From positions 1 through 22,459 of the forward strand of contig CAMFYM010000008.1 of the NCBI GenBank assembly GCA_946002045.1: a DNA stretch of 22,459 nucleotides, in the 5' to 3' direction. The position numbers and the translations under genes were made by a program. The notes beneath the pieces were generated by a model, which worked only from the letters and a program-made list of their open reading frames with translations, had not been told where the DNA came from and did no database searches. This document shows, piece by piece, positions 7,145-16,523 of this stretch. This stretch comes from an uncultured Clostridia bacterium. GTDB lineage: Bacteria; Bacillota; Clostridia; Oscillospirales; Acutalibacteraceae. The stretch's first letter is position 1. Every line of letters starts with the position of its first letter.

Positions 7145-10100
7145 TAACTCTTGTAATTGTTCGAGATTTAAAATTTCGTCACTACCCTCTGATGAGAAAT
7201 AGCTTGGAACAACATCAACATCTCTGAACACATCCATACCTGTACCGGCAGGAACAAGCTTACCAATGATAACATTTTCCTTAAGACCGATAAGTGGGTC
7301 GCTCTTGCCCTTAATTGCTGCATCGGTAAGAACTCTTGTTGTTTCCTGGAAGGATGCAGCAGAAAGGAATGAATCAGTAGCAAGGGATGCCTTTGTAATA
7401 CCCATAAGAATAGGAATGTAGGTAGCCTTCTTGAGTCCTTCCTCGCCTGCCTTAATTCTTGCATCAATCTTATCGTTTGCTTCATCAACGGCAGCAACAT
7501 CAACCATTGTGCCTGCAACAAGGTCAGTATCGCCTGCTTCGTCAACTGTGCACTTCTTAAGCATTTGACGAACAATAACCTCGATATGCTTATCGTTAAT
7601 ATCAACACCCTGTGTACGATATGCAAACTGAACCTCTTTAATAAGGTAGTTATAAACTGCCTCTTCACCGAGGATTGCAAGAACATCGTGTGGATTAACA
7701 GCACCGAGAGTTAACTCTGTACCCTTCTTAACAAATGCACCCTCAACAATATTTTCGCAAAGTCTTGCACCATAAGGGATAAGATATTTCTTCTCCTCAG
7801 CAGTTTCGTTATTAGTGATAACAACGTGACGGCTCTTTTTGATTTCCTCAAATCTAACAACACCGTCAATTTCTGAAAGGATTGCAAGCTGCTTTGGCTT
7901 TCTTGCCTCAAACAATTCCTCAACTCTTGGAAGACCCTGTGTAATATCGGCGCCACCGGCAACACCACCGGTATGGAAGGTTCTCATTGTAAGCTGAGTA
8001 CCGGGCTCACCGATTGACTGAGCTGCAATAATACCAACTGCCTCACCAACTTGAACAGGCTCGTTGAAGGCAAGGTTAGCACCATAGCACTTACGGCAAA
8101 CGCCGTGACGGGATTTACAGGTGATAAGTGAACGGATTTTAACTGATTCGATACCTGCATCAACAATGCGCTTTGCATCCTCCTCAGTCATCATTCTATC
8201 TGTATCCATAATAATCTCGCCTGTGCTTGGGTCAACAACAGGCTCAACAACAAATCTACCTGTAAGTCTTTCCTCAAGTGGCTCAAGAACACGGTTGCCG
8301 TCCATAATCTTTGAAACAACAATACCATCGTGACAACCACAATCTGTATCACGAATAATAACATCCTGCGATACATCAACAAGACGACGGGTAAGATAAC
8401 CTGAGTCAGCTGTACGAAGCGCTGTATCGGCAAGACCCTTACGAGCACCACGAGAAGAAATGAAGTATTCAAGAATATTAAGACCTTCACGGTAGTTAGC
8501 ACGAATAGGAACCTCGATTGTCTTACCTGCTGTATTAGCGATAAGACCTCTCATACCTGCCAACTGACGAAGCTGTGATGTACTACCACGAGCACCTGAA
8601 TCAACCATCATATGGATTGGGTTGTGAGCACCGTCAAAGTTACTTGTAAGCTCGTTAGATACCTTGTTAGTACAATCCTCCCAAGCCTTAATAACTGCTG
8701 ATGAACGCTCCTCGTTAGTAATAAGGCCGTAGTTGTAGTTATAGGTAATTTCGTCAACCTTCTTTTCTGCAGCAGCAAGGTATTCCTTCTTCTTTTCAGG
8801 GATAAGTGCGTCACAAACAGCAACAGTTGTACCTGATACTGTTGAATACTTATAGCCCTGTGCCTTAAGCTCGTCAAGAACCTTTGATGCAACAGAAACA
8901 CCGTGAACATTTATACATTTTTCTGCAATTTGACCAAGCTGCTTCTTCTTAACAACAAATGAAACCTCAAGCTCAAATTCATTATCAGGATTTGTTCTGT
9001 CAACAAAGCCTAAATCCTGAGGGACAGGTCTGTTGAATATAACTCTACCGATTGTAGTTTTAACAAGCTTTGACTTTTCTACTCCGTCAACTACCTTTGA
9101 GAAACGGATAAGACACTCTGAGTGAAGACCAAGTGAGCCCTCCTGGAACGCCATCATAGCCTCATCTACATCACGGTAAATATTGTATTTTGTAACCTCT
9201 TCACCATCGATAATCTCTGTACGAGGACATCCGGGCTCTCCATCTTTAATCATTGTAAGATAGTATGAACCGATAACCATATCCTGTGTAGGAACTGCAA
9301 CAGGCTTACCGTCTGATGGCTTAAGAAGGTTGTTAGCTGCAAGCATAAGCATTCTTGCCTCTGCCTGTGCCTCTGCTGAAAGAGGTACATGGACAGCCAT
9401 CTGGTCACCGTCGAAGTCGGCGTTAAATGCTGTACATGAAAGTGGATGAAGCTTAATTGCTCTACCCTCTACAAGAACAGGCTCAAATGCCTGAATACCA
9501 AGTCTGTGAAGTGTGGGAGCACGGTTAAGCATTACAGGGTGGTCCTTAATTACAACCTCAAGGCAATCCCAAACAGCAGGATTATTGGCTCTTTCAACCA
9601 TTTTTCTTGCTGATTTAATGTTAGAAGCAACGCCTGTTTCTACAAGTCTTTTCATAACAAAAGGCTTGAAAAGCTCGATAGCCATTTCCTTAGGCAAGCC
9701 ACACTGATGCATCTTAAGCTCAGGACCGACAACGATAACGGAACGACCTGAATAGTCAACACGCTTACCGAGAAGGTTTTGACGGAAACGACCCTGCTTA
9801 CCCTTAAGCATATCGGAAAGAGATTTAAGAGGTCTATTGTTAGGACCTGTTACAGGTCTGCCACGACGGCCGTTATCAATAAGCGCATCAACAGATTCCT
9901 GAAGCATTCTTTTTTCATTTCTAACAATGATTTCCGGTGCACCAAGCTCAATCAATCTCTTAAGACGATTGTTACGGTTAATAACACGCCTGTAAAGGTC
10001 ATTAAGGTCTGATGTTGCAAATCTGCCACCGTCAAGCTGAACCATAGGACGAATATCAGGTGGTATTACAGGAAGAACATCAAGAATCATCCATTCAAGC

Positions 10101-10768
10101 TTATTGCCACTGTGATAGAAAGCCTCAACAACATCAAGCCTTTTAAGGATTCTAACTCTCTTTTGACCTGTTGCGCCCTCAAGCTCTGCTGTAAGCTCAT
10201 CACGAAGCTGTGCAACATCAATGCCTTGAAGAAGCTCCTTAATTGCCTCGGCACCCATACCTGCCTTAAAATCATCCTCGTATCTCTCACGCATTTCTGC
10301 ATATTCTTTTTCGTTAAGAATTTGCATTTTTTCAAGTGGAGTATCACCTGGGTCTGTAACAATATAAAGTGCAAAATAAAGCACCTTTTCAAGATACCTT
10401 GGGCTGATGTCGAGAACAAGACCGATACGGCTTGGGATACCCTTAAAGTACCATATATGTGATACAGGAGCAGCCAATTCAATATGACCCATACGCTCAC
10501 GACGAACCTTTGCTCGTGTAATTTCTACACCGCAGCGCTCGCACACCTTGCCCTTATAGCGAACTCTTTTATACTTACCACAGTGACATTCCCAGTCCTT
10601 CATAGGACCGAAAATTCTTTCGCAGAAAAGACCGTCACGCTCCGGCTTAAGAGTTCTGTAATTTATTGTTTCCGGCTTTGTAACCTCACCGTATGACCAC
10701 TCACGGATTTGTTCAGGTGAAGCAAGACCGATTTTAATAGAACTAAATTCGTTTTCGTAATTATCCAT
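7124..10768 (-). CDS. rpoC: DNA-directed RNA polymerase subunit beta'
   Basis: Largest catalytic subunit of RNA polymerase. It has 1214 residues, usual for Firmicutes. The N-terminal zinc site is Cys61, Cys63, Cys76 and Cys79. The active-site magnesium motif NADFDGDQM is at 449-457, with Asp451, 453 and 455. The second zinc site uses the Cys810/812 pair with Cys884, Cys891 and Cys894. The bridge-helix/trigger-loop region follows around IIAAQSIGEPGTQLTMRT and TFHTGG (912-935). The conserved C-terminal QETTRVLTDAAIKGKSDPL segment is also present. The start has AAGGAG upstream and lies 47 bp after rpoB, so the two are co-transcribed. The 3' end overlaps the rpsL promoter. Confidence 0.99.
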   Translation of the reverse strand: MDNYENEFSSIKIGLASPEQIREWSYGEVTKPETINYRTLKPERDGLFCERIFGPMKDWECHCGKYKRVRYKGKVCERCGVEITRAKVRRERMGHIELAAPVSHIWYFKGIPSRIGLVLDISPRYLEKVLYFALYIVTDPGDTPLEKMQILNEKEYAEMRERYEDDFKAGMGAEAIKELLQGIDVAQLRDELTAELEGATGQKRVRILKRLDVVEAFYHSGNKLEWMILDVLPVIPPDIRPMVQLDGGRFATSDLNDLYRRVINRNNRLKRLIELGAPEIIVRNEKRMLQESVDALIDNGRRGRPVTGPNNRPLKSLSDMLKGKQGRFRQNLLGKRVDYSGRSVIVVGPELKMHQCGLPKEMAIELFKPFVMKRLVETGVASNIKSARKMVERANNPAVWDCLEVVIKDHPVMLNRAPTLHRLGIQAFEPVLVEGRAIKLHPLSCTAFNADFDGDQMAVHVPLSAEAQAEARMLMLAANNLLKPSDGKPVAVPTQDMVIGSYYLTMIKDGEPGCPRTEIIDGEEVTKYNIYRDVDEAMMAFQEGSLGLHSECLIRFSKVVDGVEKSKLVKTTIGRVIFNRPVPQDLGFVDRTNPDNEFELEVSFVVKKKQLGQIAEKCINVHGVSVASKVLDELKAQGYKYSTVSGTTVAVCDALIPEKKKEYLAAAEKKVDEITYNYNYGLITNEERSSAVIKAWEDCTNKVSNELTSNFDGAHNPIHMMVDSGARGSTSQLRQLAGMRGLIANTAGKTIEVPIRANYREGLNILEYFISSRGARKGLADTALRTADSGYLTRRLVDVSQDVIIRDTDCGCHDGIVVSKIMDGNRVLEPLEERLTGRFVVEPVVDPSTGEIIMDTDRMMTEEDAKRIVDAGIESVKIRSLITCKSRHGVCRKCYGANLAFNEPVQVGEAVGIIAAQSIGEPGTQLTMRTFHTGGVAGGADITQGLPRVEELFEARKPKQLAILSEIDGVVRFEEIKKSRHVVITNNETAEEKKYLIPYGARLCENIVEGAFVKKGTELTLGAVNPHDVLAILGEEAVYNYLIKEVQFAYRTQGVDINDKHIEVIVRQMLKKCTVDEAGDTDLVAGTMVDVAAVDEANDKIDARIKAGEEGLKKATYIPILMGITKASLATDSFLSAASFQETTRVLTDAAIKGKSDPLIGLKENVIIGKLVPAGTGMDVFRDVDVVPSYFSSEGSDEILNLEQLQELLTNSMN

Positions 10769-10815
10769 TTGGAAGCACTCCTTTATATTTATTTAATAGT
10801 GGAAGTCGAGTCAAA

Positions 10816-13800
10816 TTATTCTTCGTAGTTGTCGTCATCGTCACCGAAGCTATCGGCAAACAAATCTGCAAACTCATCTGACTGACCTGCTTCCTCGCTT
10901 TCGCCCTCGGCATTTTCCATACCGAAGCCTTCCTGACCTTCAAAATCATTAACAGTAGTAAAGGCTTGTTCGTCAATAGGCTGAATGCCTGTACCGTCGT
11001 CTAAATCCTGCTTAAGCTCAATTTCGTTGCCCTCACGGTCAAGCACCTTTGTATCAAGAGCAAGTGCCTGTAATTCCTTAAAGAGAACCTTAAATGATTC
11101 AGGAGTGCCTGCTGTTGGAATATTTTCGCCCTTAACGATTGACTCGTATGTGCGAACACGACCTACAACATCGTCTGACTTAACTGTCATAATCTCCTGA
11201 AGTGTGTAAGCAGCACCGTAAGCCTCAAGAGCCCAAACCTCCATCTCACCGAAACGCTGACCACCGAACTGTGCCTTACCACCAAGTGGCTGTTGAGTAA
11301 CAAGGCTGTAAGGACCTGTAGAACGGGCATGAATCTTATCGTCAACTAAATGGTGAAGCTTTAAGAAGTACATATAACCAACGGTAATTCTGTTATCGAA
11401 CTTTTCACCTGTACGGCCGTCGATAAGCTCTGTTTTACCGTCAAATACCTTGTTTCCGTTTTCATCTACATAGTAGCCGATGTCTGCAAGCTCAAGACAA
11501 TCACGGATGTCCTGCTCGTGTGCACCGTCAAATACAGGAGTCATCATTTTCCAGCCAAGTGCCATAGCAGCATAGCCAAGGTGAACCTCAAGAACCTGAC
11601 CGATGTTCATACGAGAAGGTACGCCCAATGGGTTAAGAACGATGTCAAGTGGTCTGCCATCAGGAAGGAAAGGCATATCCTCTTGTGGAAGGATTCTTGA
11701 AACAACGCCCTTGTTACCGTGACGACCTGCCATCTTATCGCCCACTTGAATCTTACGCTTTTGAGCGATATATACTCTTACTACTTTATTAACACCCGGT
11801 GAAAGCTCGTCGCTGTTTGCTCTTGTAAATACCTTTACATCAACAACAATACCGTATTCACCGTGTGGAACACGCATAGAGGTGTCTCTAACCTCTCTTG
11901 CCTTTTCACCAAAGATAGCACGAAGAAGTCTTTCCTCTGCAGTTAGCTCTGTTTCACCCTTTGGTGTAACCTTACCAACAAGAATATCGCCTGAATGAAC
12001 CTCTGCACCAATACGGATAATACCGTCAGCATCAAGGTCCTTAAGTGCGTCCTCGCCCACATTAGGAATATCTCTTGTGATTTCCTCAGGGCCTAACTTT
12101 GTATCACGGGATTCAACCTCGTGCTCCTCAATATGAATTGAGGTATAAACATCATCACGAACAATCTTTTCGTTAATAAGAACAGCATCCTCGTAGTTAT
12201 AGCCCTCCCAGGTCATAAATCCGATAAGAGCATTCTTACCAAGCGAAATTTCGCCGTTGCAGGTAGCAGGACCGTCGGCAATAACCTGTCCGTCCTCTAC
12301 TGTTTGATGAAGTGAAACGATAGGACGCTGGTTAATACAGGTGCCTTGGTTGGAGCCTGAGAACTTAACAAGCTCGTATCTGTCAACCTCGTTGTTCTTT
12401 GTTGTAATTTCAATCACATCTGCGTCAACAGCAGTAACTTTACCACCACGCTTTGCAATTACTACAACGCCAGAGTCATAGGCTGCCTTATATTCCATAC
12501 CTGTACCTACAACAGGAGCAACTGTTTTGAGAAGAGGTACTGCCTGACGCTGCATGTTAGCACCCATAAGAGCACGGTTAGCGTCATCGTTTTCAAGGAA
12601 AGGAATCATTGCAGTAGCAACAGACACAACCATCTTTGGTGATACATCCATATAATCTACCTTTTCAGGAGGCAGAGTCAGGAATTCGTCACGGCAACGG
12701 CATGTAACTCTCTGATTTGCAAATCTACCCTGCTCATCAAGAGGCTCGTTAGCCTGTGCTACAACATAGTTATCCTCAACATCGGCTGTCATATAAACAA
12801 CCTCATTAGTAACTACGCCTGTTTCTTTATCTACTTTACGATACGGAGCTTCAATAAATCCGTATTCATTAAGACGGCTGTAACAAGCAAGATATGAAAT
12901 CAAGCCGATATTAGGACCTTCAGGAGTTTCGATAGGACACATTCTGCCGTAATGTGTATAGTGAACATCTCGAACCTCAAAGCCTGCACGGTCTCTTGAA
13001 AGACCACCGGGACCAAGGGCAGAAAGTCTGCGCTTATGGGTAAGCTCTGCCAATGGGTTGTTCTGGTCCATAAACTGTGAAAGAGGTGAAGAACCGAAAA
13101 ATTCCTTAATAGCAGCAACAACAGGACGAATATTGATAAGTGCCTGTGGTGTGATTGCCTCGTCGGAATCCTGAGCCTGTAATGTCATACGCTCACGGAT
13201 AACTCTTTCCATTCTTGTGAAGCCGATTCTAAATTGATTTTGGAGTAACTCGCCTACTGCACGAATTCTTCTGTTGCCCAAGTGGTCGATGTCATCAAGT
13301 GAACCAACGCCGTGAGCAAGGTTAATAAGATATGATACAGTAGCAAAAATATCGTCTATTATAATATGTTTAGGAATAAGGTCGTCTTTTCTAAGCTCAA
13401 TTTCCTCTTTAAGTGCTGCCTCGTCATCGCCACACTTTTCAAGAATTTCGGAAAGGACTCTGTAAGAAACCTTCTCCTTAATACCTAATGGCTTGCAGTC
13501 GAAATCAACATAAGCGTCAATATCAACCATACCATTTGATGCAATCTTAATTTCTCTGCCATCAACATCAATGTATGCAAACATAACACCTGCATTTTCA
13601 ATCTCGATAGCCTTTTCCTCTGAAATCTTCTCGCCTGCATCTGCAAGGAACTCGCCCTGAGGAGATATGATCGGCTGTGTCAATACCTGATTAGCCAATC
13701 TGTCGCTCATAGCAAGCTTCTTGTTATACTTGTATCTGCCTACTCTTGAAAGGTCATATCTGTGTGCATCAAAGAACAAACCGTCAAGGTGAGCCTGTGC

Positions 13801-14553
13801 AGTTTCAAGAGTGGGAGGCTCGCCCGGACGAAGCTTTTTATAAACCTCAAGAAGAGCTTCCTCTGTATTCTTTGTGGTATCCTTTTCGATAGTAGCAAGG
13901 ATTCTTTCGTCCTCACCAAAGAAATCAATAATCTCCTGATCAGTACCTAATCCTAATGCTCTGAGGAAGGTAGTGATATAGATTTTTCTGTTCTTATCAA
14001 TACGAACATAAAAAAGGTCATTAGCATCTGTTTCGTACTCAAGCCAAGCACCACGGTTTGGAATTACGGTGTTTGTAAATAATTCCTTACCTGTTTTGTC
14101 GTGGTCCATATTGTAATAGACACCCGGAGAACGAACAAGCTGAGATACGATACATCTTTCTGCACCGTTGATAACAAATGTACCGGCATCAGTCATCCAA
14201 GGAAGGTCACCCATAAATATTGTGTTTTCCTTAACCTCGCCTGTTTCCTTGTTCATAAGTCTTGCTCTAACCTTAAGAGGTCTTGCGTAAGTAACATCAC
14301 GAGCCTTACACTGAGCAATAGAATATTTTGGGTCCTCATCAATTGAAAAATCGATAAAATCCAAAACAAGGTTTCCGGTATAATCGGTGATTGAACCGAT
14401 GTCCTTAAACACTTCTTTAAGACCTTCGTCAAGGAACCATTGGTACGAGCTTTTCTGGACTTCAATCAGGTTAGGCATTTGCATAACTTCGCTGATTTTT
14501 GCAAAGTTCTTACGAGTTGTGGTACCAAGCTGGACATCCTTCACATTTACCAT
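10816..14553 (-). CDS. rpoB: DNA-directed RNA polymerase subunit beta
   Basis: Second catalytic subunit of RNA polymerase, forming one side of the active cleft and the rifampicin pocket. I place the start at ATG 14553 (MVNVKDVQLG), giving 1245 residues. It has GGAG 8 bases upstream and matches the family N-terminus. The frame runs on to a TTG at 14637, but that lacks a ribosome binding site and adds 28 non-conserved residues. The rifampicin region FFGSSPLSQFMDQ...LTHKRRLSALG (about 485-514) has the sensitive residues Asp496, His506 and Ser511. It has Pro490 where E. coli has Gln510. Conserved GNKGVVS and the C-terminal GGQRFGEMEVWALEAYGA are present. The last 40 or so residues form an acidic tail (ending DDDDNYEE). 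rpoB heads the operon here. Confidence 0.98.
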   Translation of the reverse strand: MVNVKDVQLGTTTRKNFAKISEVMQMPNLIEVQKSSYQWFLDEGLKEVFKDIGSITDYTGNLVLDFIDFSIDEDPKYSIAQCKARDVTYARPLKVRARLMNKETGEVKENTIFMGDLPWMTDAGTFVINGAERCIVSQLVRSPGVYYNMDHDKTGKELFTNTVIPNRGAWLEYETDANDLFYVRIDKNRKIYITTFLRALGLGTDQEIIDFFGEDERILATIEKDTTKNTEEALLEVYKKLRPGEPPTLETAQAHLDGLFFDAHRYDLSRVGRYKYNKKLAMSDRLANQVLTQPIISPQGEFLADAGEKISEEKAIEIENAGVMFAYIDVDGREIKIASNGMVDIDAYVDFDCKPLGIKEKVSYRVLSEILEKCGDDEAALKEEIELRKDDLIPKHIIIDDIFATVSYLINLAHGVGSLDDIDHLGNRRIRAVGELLQNQFRIGFTRMERVIRERMTLQAQDSDEAITPQALINIRPVVAAIKEFFGSSPLSQFMDQNNPLAELTHKRRLSALGPGGLSRDRAGFEVRDVHYTHYGRMCPIETPEGPNIGLISYLACYSRLNEYGFIEAPYRKVDKETGVVTNEVVYMTADVEDNYVVAQANEPLDEQGRFANQRVTCRCRDEFLTLPPEKVDYMDVSPKMVVSVATAMIPFLENDDANRALMGANMQRQAVPLLKTVAPVVGTGMEYKAAYDSGVVVIAKRGGKVTAVDADVIEITTKNNEVDRYELVKFSGSNQGTCINQRPIVSLHQTVEDGQVIADGPATCNGEISLGKNALIGFMTWEGYNYEDAVLINEKIVRDDVYTSIHIEEHEVESRDTKLGPEEITRDIPNVGEDALKDLDADGIIRIGAEVHSGDILVGKVTPKGETELTAEERLLRAIFGEKAREVRDTSMRVPHGEYGIVVDVKVFTRANSDELSPGVNKVVRVYIAQKRKIQVGDKMAGRHGNKGVVSRILPQEDMPFLPDGRPLDIVLNPLGVPSRMNIGQVLEVHLGYAAMALGWKMMTPVFDGAHEQDIRDCLELADIGYYVDENGNKVFDGKTELIDGRTGEKFDNRITVGYMYFLKLHHLVDDKIHARSTGPYSLVTQQPLGGKAQFGGQRFGEMEVWALEAYGAAYTLQEIMTVKSDDVVGRVRTYESIVKGENIPTAGTPESFKVLFKELQALALDTKVLDREGNEIELKQDLDDGTGIQPIDEQAFTTVNDFEGQEGFGMENAEGESEEAGQSDEFADLFADSFGDDDDNYEE

Positions 14554-14602
14554 AAGAGTCACTCCAATCTGAATTTTGTAAAAATGAAAAATCACCCGTA
14601 AA

Positions 14603-14635
14603 GCCGACAAAAAAGCCTTTGCTTTTCGTTTCGGC
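14603..14635 (-). promoter_or_regulatory. Hairpin in the rpoB 5' leader
   Basis: On the minus strand the arms GCCGA and TCGGC enclose a second stem AAAAGC/GCTTTT with an AAAG loop, leaving small internal loops. The inner stem runs directly into six T residues, which resembles a weak attenuator. The outer arms then close over it. It lies in the leader of about 128 bases between the predicted start of transcription and rpoB. A role in control is inferred only from its position. Confidence 0.45.
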
Positions 14636-14687
14636 AAACACCGTTAAGGTGCAATATACGCATAAATTTCCATTTTAGATGACACTT

Positions 14688-14716
14688 AATATAAAGCATT
14701 AAATAGAGTATGTCAA
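14688..14716 (-). promoter_or_regulatory. Sigma-A promoter of rpoB-rpoC
   Basis: On the minus strand, TTGACA (14716-14711), a 17-bp spacer and TATATT (14693-14688) give 11 of 12 consensus positions. It lies 135 bases upstream of the rpoB start. It suggests that rpoBC is transcribed independently of any L10/L12 ribosomal protein operon. Confidence 0.85.
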
Positions 14717-14821
14717 GAAAATTTTTAAATAATTTACTAAAATATCAAAAAGTTTTTTAACCACGCTCCCGTGCGTTTCTAATATTTTATTAAATTTGCT
14801 TACTTATTCCCTATTTATTCA

Positions 14822-14850
14822 TTGATTTAGCAAAAGTGTTTTGTTATAAT
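14822..14850 (+). promoter_or_regulatory. Sigma-A promoter of the substrate-binding protein gene
   Basis: TTGATT (14822-14827), a 17-bp spacer and TATAAT (14845-14850), with the extended -10 TGT in front. The predicted transcription start is only about 10 bases before the ATG at 14868, so the leader is very short. Confidence 0.8.
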
Positions 14851-14867
14851 GTAAGATAGGTGATTAT

Positions 14868-16523
14868 ATGAAAACAGTAAAAAGAATTACGGCATTAGTG
14901 CTGTGCGTAATATTAACATTTACAGCTTTGGCAGGCTGCTCAAAATCAGATATAATTGACTTTATTTATCCTTTTGAGGGTAACATTAGGAGCTTTGACC
15001 CACAGGTTGCATCAACGGCTGACGAATTTTTAATTGCAGAAAACTGCTATGAGGGACTTGTACGAGTACTTGACGACGGCACGGTTCAGGCAGGTGTGGC
15101 TGAAAAATGGAGCATTAGTGATGATGGATTAACATACATCTTCCATTTAAGAAAAGGTGCCAAATGGAATGTTCAAAGCGATAATCTGGAAAAGCCTACA
15201 AAGGCACAGGAGCTTATGGGTACTGATTTTAACCCTGATATTACTGCAAAGGATTTTGTTTTTGCATTAAAGAGAGCTGTTGACCCGATTACAGACGCTC
15301 CACTGTTTTCAACTGTATCAAACATTGTTAATGCCTCAAAAATTCATTCAAAGAAGGCAAAGGTTAACACTCTCGGTGTTAAGGCAATAGATGATTACAC
15401 CCTTGAAATTAAACTGAATTCTGCTGACGACAGCTTTTTGACTACCCTTTCAACTGCCGTTGCAATGCCTTGTAACGAGGATTACTTTTATGCAACAAAG
15501 GGCAGATACGGATTAGGATTGGATTACTCAATCTTCAACGGTCAATTCTGTGTAACATCAATTCTTGAATCATCATATATTCTTGACAACAATGAGTTTT
15601 ATATAGGTGAATATCCATCTGCCGTATCAAACATTACCCTTAACATTGTTGATGATAATGCAGAAATTCCAAAAAAGCTTAAAAGCGGTTATTATGACTG
15701 TGCCTATATTACAGGTGCAGAATATGAAAGCTTAAATGACAACAGCATTACAGTTAAGCCCTATTCAAATAAAATGTGGGCGTTTGTGCTAAATAAAAAC
15801 AAAATGCTTTTCGGCAACAAAAAATTAAGAGAGGCAGTTTGCTTAGGCACTTCGGACATAAGCCTTGACGAGCATACATATTTATCAAAGGCAACTACCT
15901 TTACTCCACCCAGCTGTAATATAGGAAAAACACCTGCTAACGAGGCATTGGGCGTAACTGTTGTATCTCACGACATTGAAAAAGCAAAGGATGTTTGGAA
16001 GCAGGGTCTTGAGGAAACAGGAATTACAAAGGCAGATATTGATGTTATTGTACCGGAGGGGATGGAGGATATTGCAAAGGAGCTTGTTCAGGGAATACAA
16101 GGCAGTATAGGTCAAATCTCAAGCTATGGTAAAAATAATAAAATATCTTTTTCACTTAAGCTAACTGTACTTAACGATGATGATTTTGACAAGGCATTCG
16201 CCGGTGGTGAATACGATATAGCACTATACAAATTTGAGGCAACAGGCAACTCCTGTTCTGCATTCTTAAAGCAAATCATTAAGGGTAACTACGCAGGAGA
16301 AATTGACGGTATTGACAATGCGTTAAAGGAGGCGCAAAATACAAGCTCTGCCAACGAAATTAAAGCCTGTAAAAAATGTGAAAAAGAGTTAATGAATGAC
16401 TATTCAATAATGCCTGTTATGTTTGAATCATCCTACTATGCTCAGGCAAAGGGAGTAAGTGGAGTTCAGTTCCACGCAGGCAGTGGAAGGGTAAGCTTTG
16501 TAAATGCAACAAGAGAGAATTAA
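14868..16523 (+). CDS. ABC transporter substrate-binding lipoprotein, family 5 (oligopeptide type)
   Basis: An extracytoplasmic solute receptor of the OppA/DppA type. It has 551 residues. The N-terminus is a lipoprotein signal (MKTVKR, a hydrophobic stretch, then the lipobox LAGC with Cys24), so the protein should be anchored to the outer face of the membrane. The family signature follows: AENCYEGLVRVLDDG, then VAEKWSISDDGLTYIFHL and RKGAKW (about 57-100). The ligand is probably a peptide, but other solutes occur in this family. No permease or ATPase gene is adjacent, so it is an orphan receptor in this window. The ribosome binding site is weak (AGGTGA close to the ATG). Its 3' end overlaps the next gene by 20 bases, so the two are probably coupled. 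Confidence 0.9.
   Translation: MKTVKRITALVLCVILTFTALAGCSKSDIIDFIYPFEGNIRSFDPQVASTADEFLIAENCYEGLVRVLDDGTVQAGVAEKWSISDDGLTYIFHLRKGAKWNVQSDNLEKPTKAQELMGTDFNPDITAKDFVFALKRAVDPITDAPLFSTVSNIVNASKIHSKKAKVNTLGVKAIDDYTLEIKLNSADDSFLTTLSTAVAMPCNEDYFYATKGRYGLGLDYSIFNGQFCVTSILESSYILDNNEFYIGEYPSAVSNITLNIVDDNAEIPKKLKSGYYDCAYITGAEYESLNDNSITVKPYSNKMWAFVLNKNKMLFGNKKLREAVCLGTSDISLDEHTYLSKATTFTPPSCNIGKTPANEALGVTVVSHDIEKAKDVWKQGLEETGITKADIDVIVPEGMEDIAKELVQGIQGSIGQISSYGKNNKISFSLKLTVLNDDDFDKAFAGGEYDIALYKFEATGNSCSAFLKQIIKGNYAGEIDGIDNALKEAQNTSSANEIKACKKCEKELMNDYSIMPVMFESSYYAQAKGVSGVQFHAGSGRVSFVNATREN

Larger units (their letters stand above)
14554..14867. promoter_or_regulatory. Divergent intergenic region between rpoB and the substrate-binding protein gene
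   Basis: This 314-bp gap has no credible gene. It holds, in order, the rpoB leader with a 33-base hairpin (14603-14635), the minus-strand rpoB promoter (14688-14716), an AT-rich stretch (about 14720-14820) with a small CACG-CTCC-CGTG repeat near 14763, and the plus-strand promoter (14822-14850) for the lipoprotein gene. About 105 bp separate the two -35 elements, so the promoters do not overlap. Confidence 0.75.

Noticed and set aside
14554..14637. N-terminal extension of RpoB by 28 residues
   Set aside because: The upstream codon at 14637 is TTG without a ribosome binding site and the extra residues do not resemble RpoB. ATG 14553 has GGAG and the family N-terminus.
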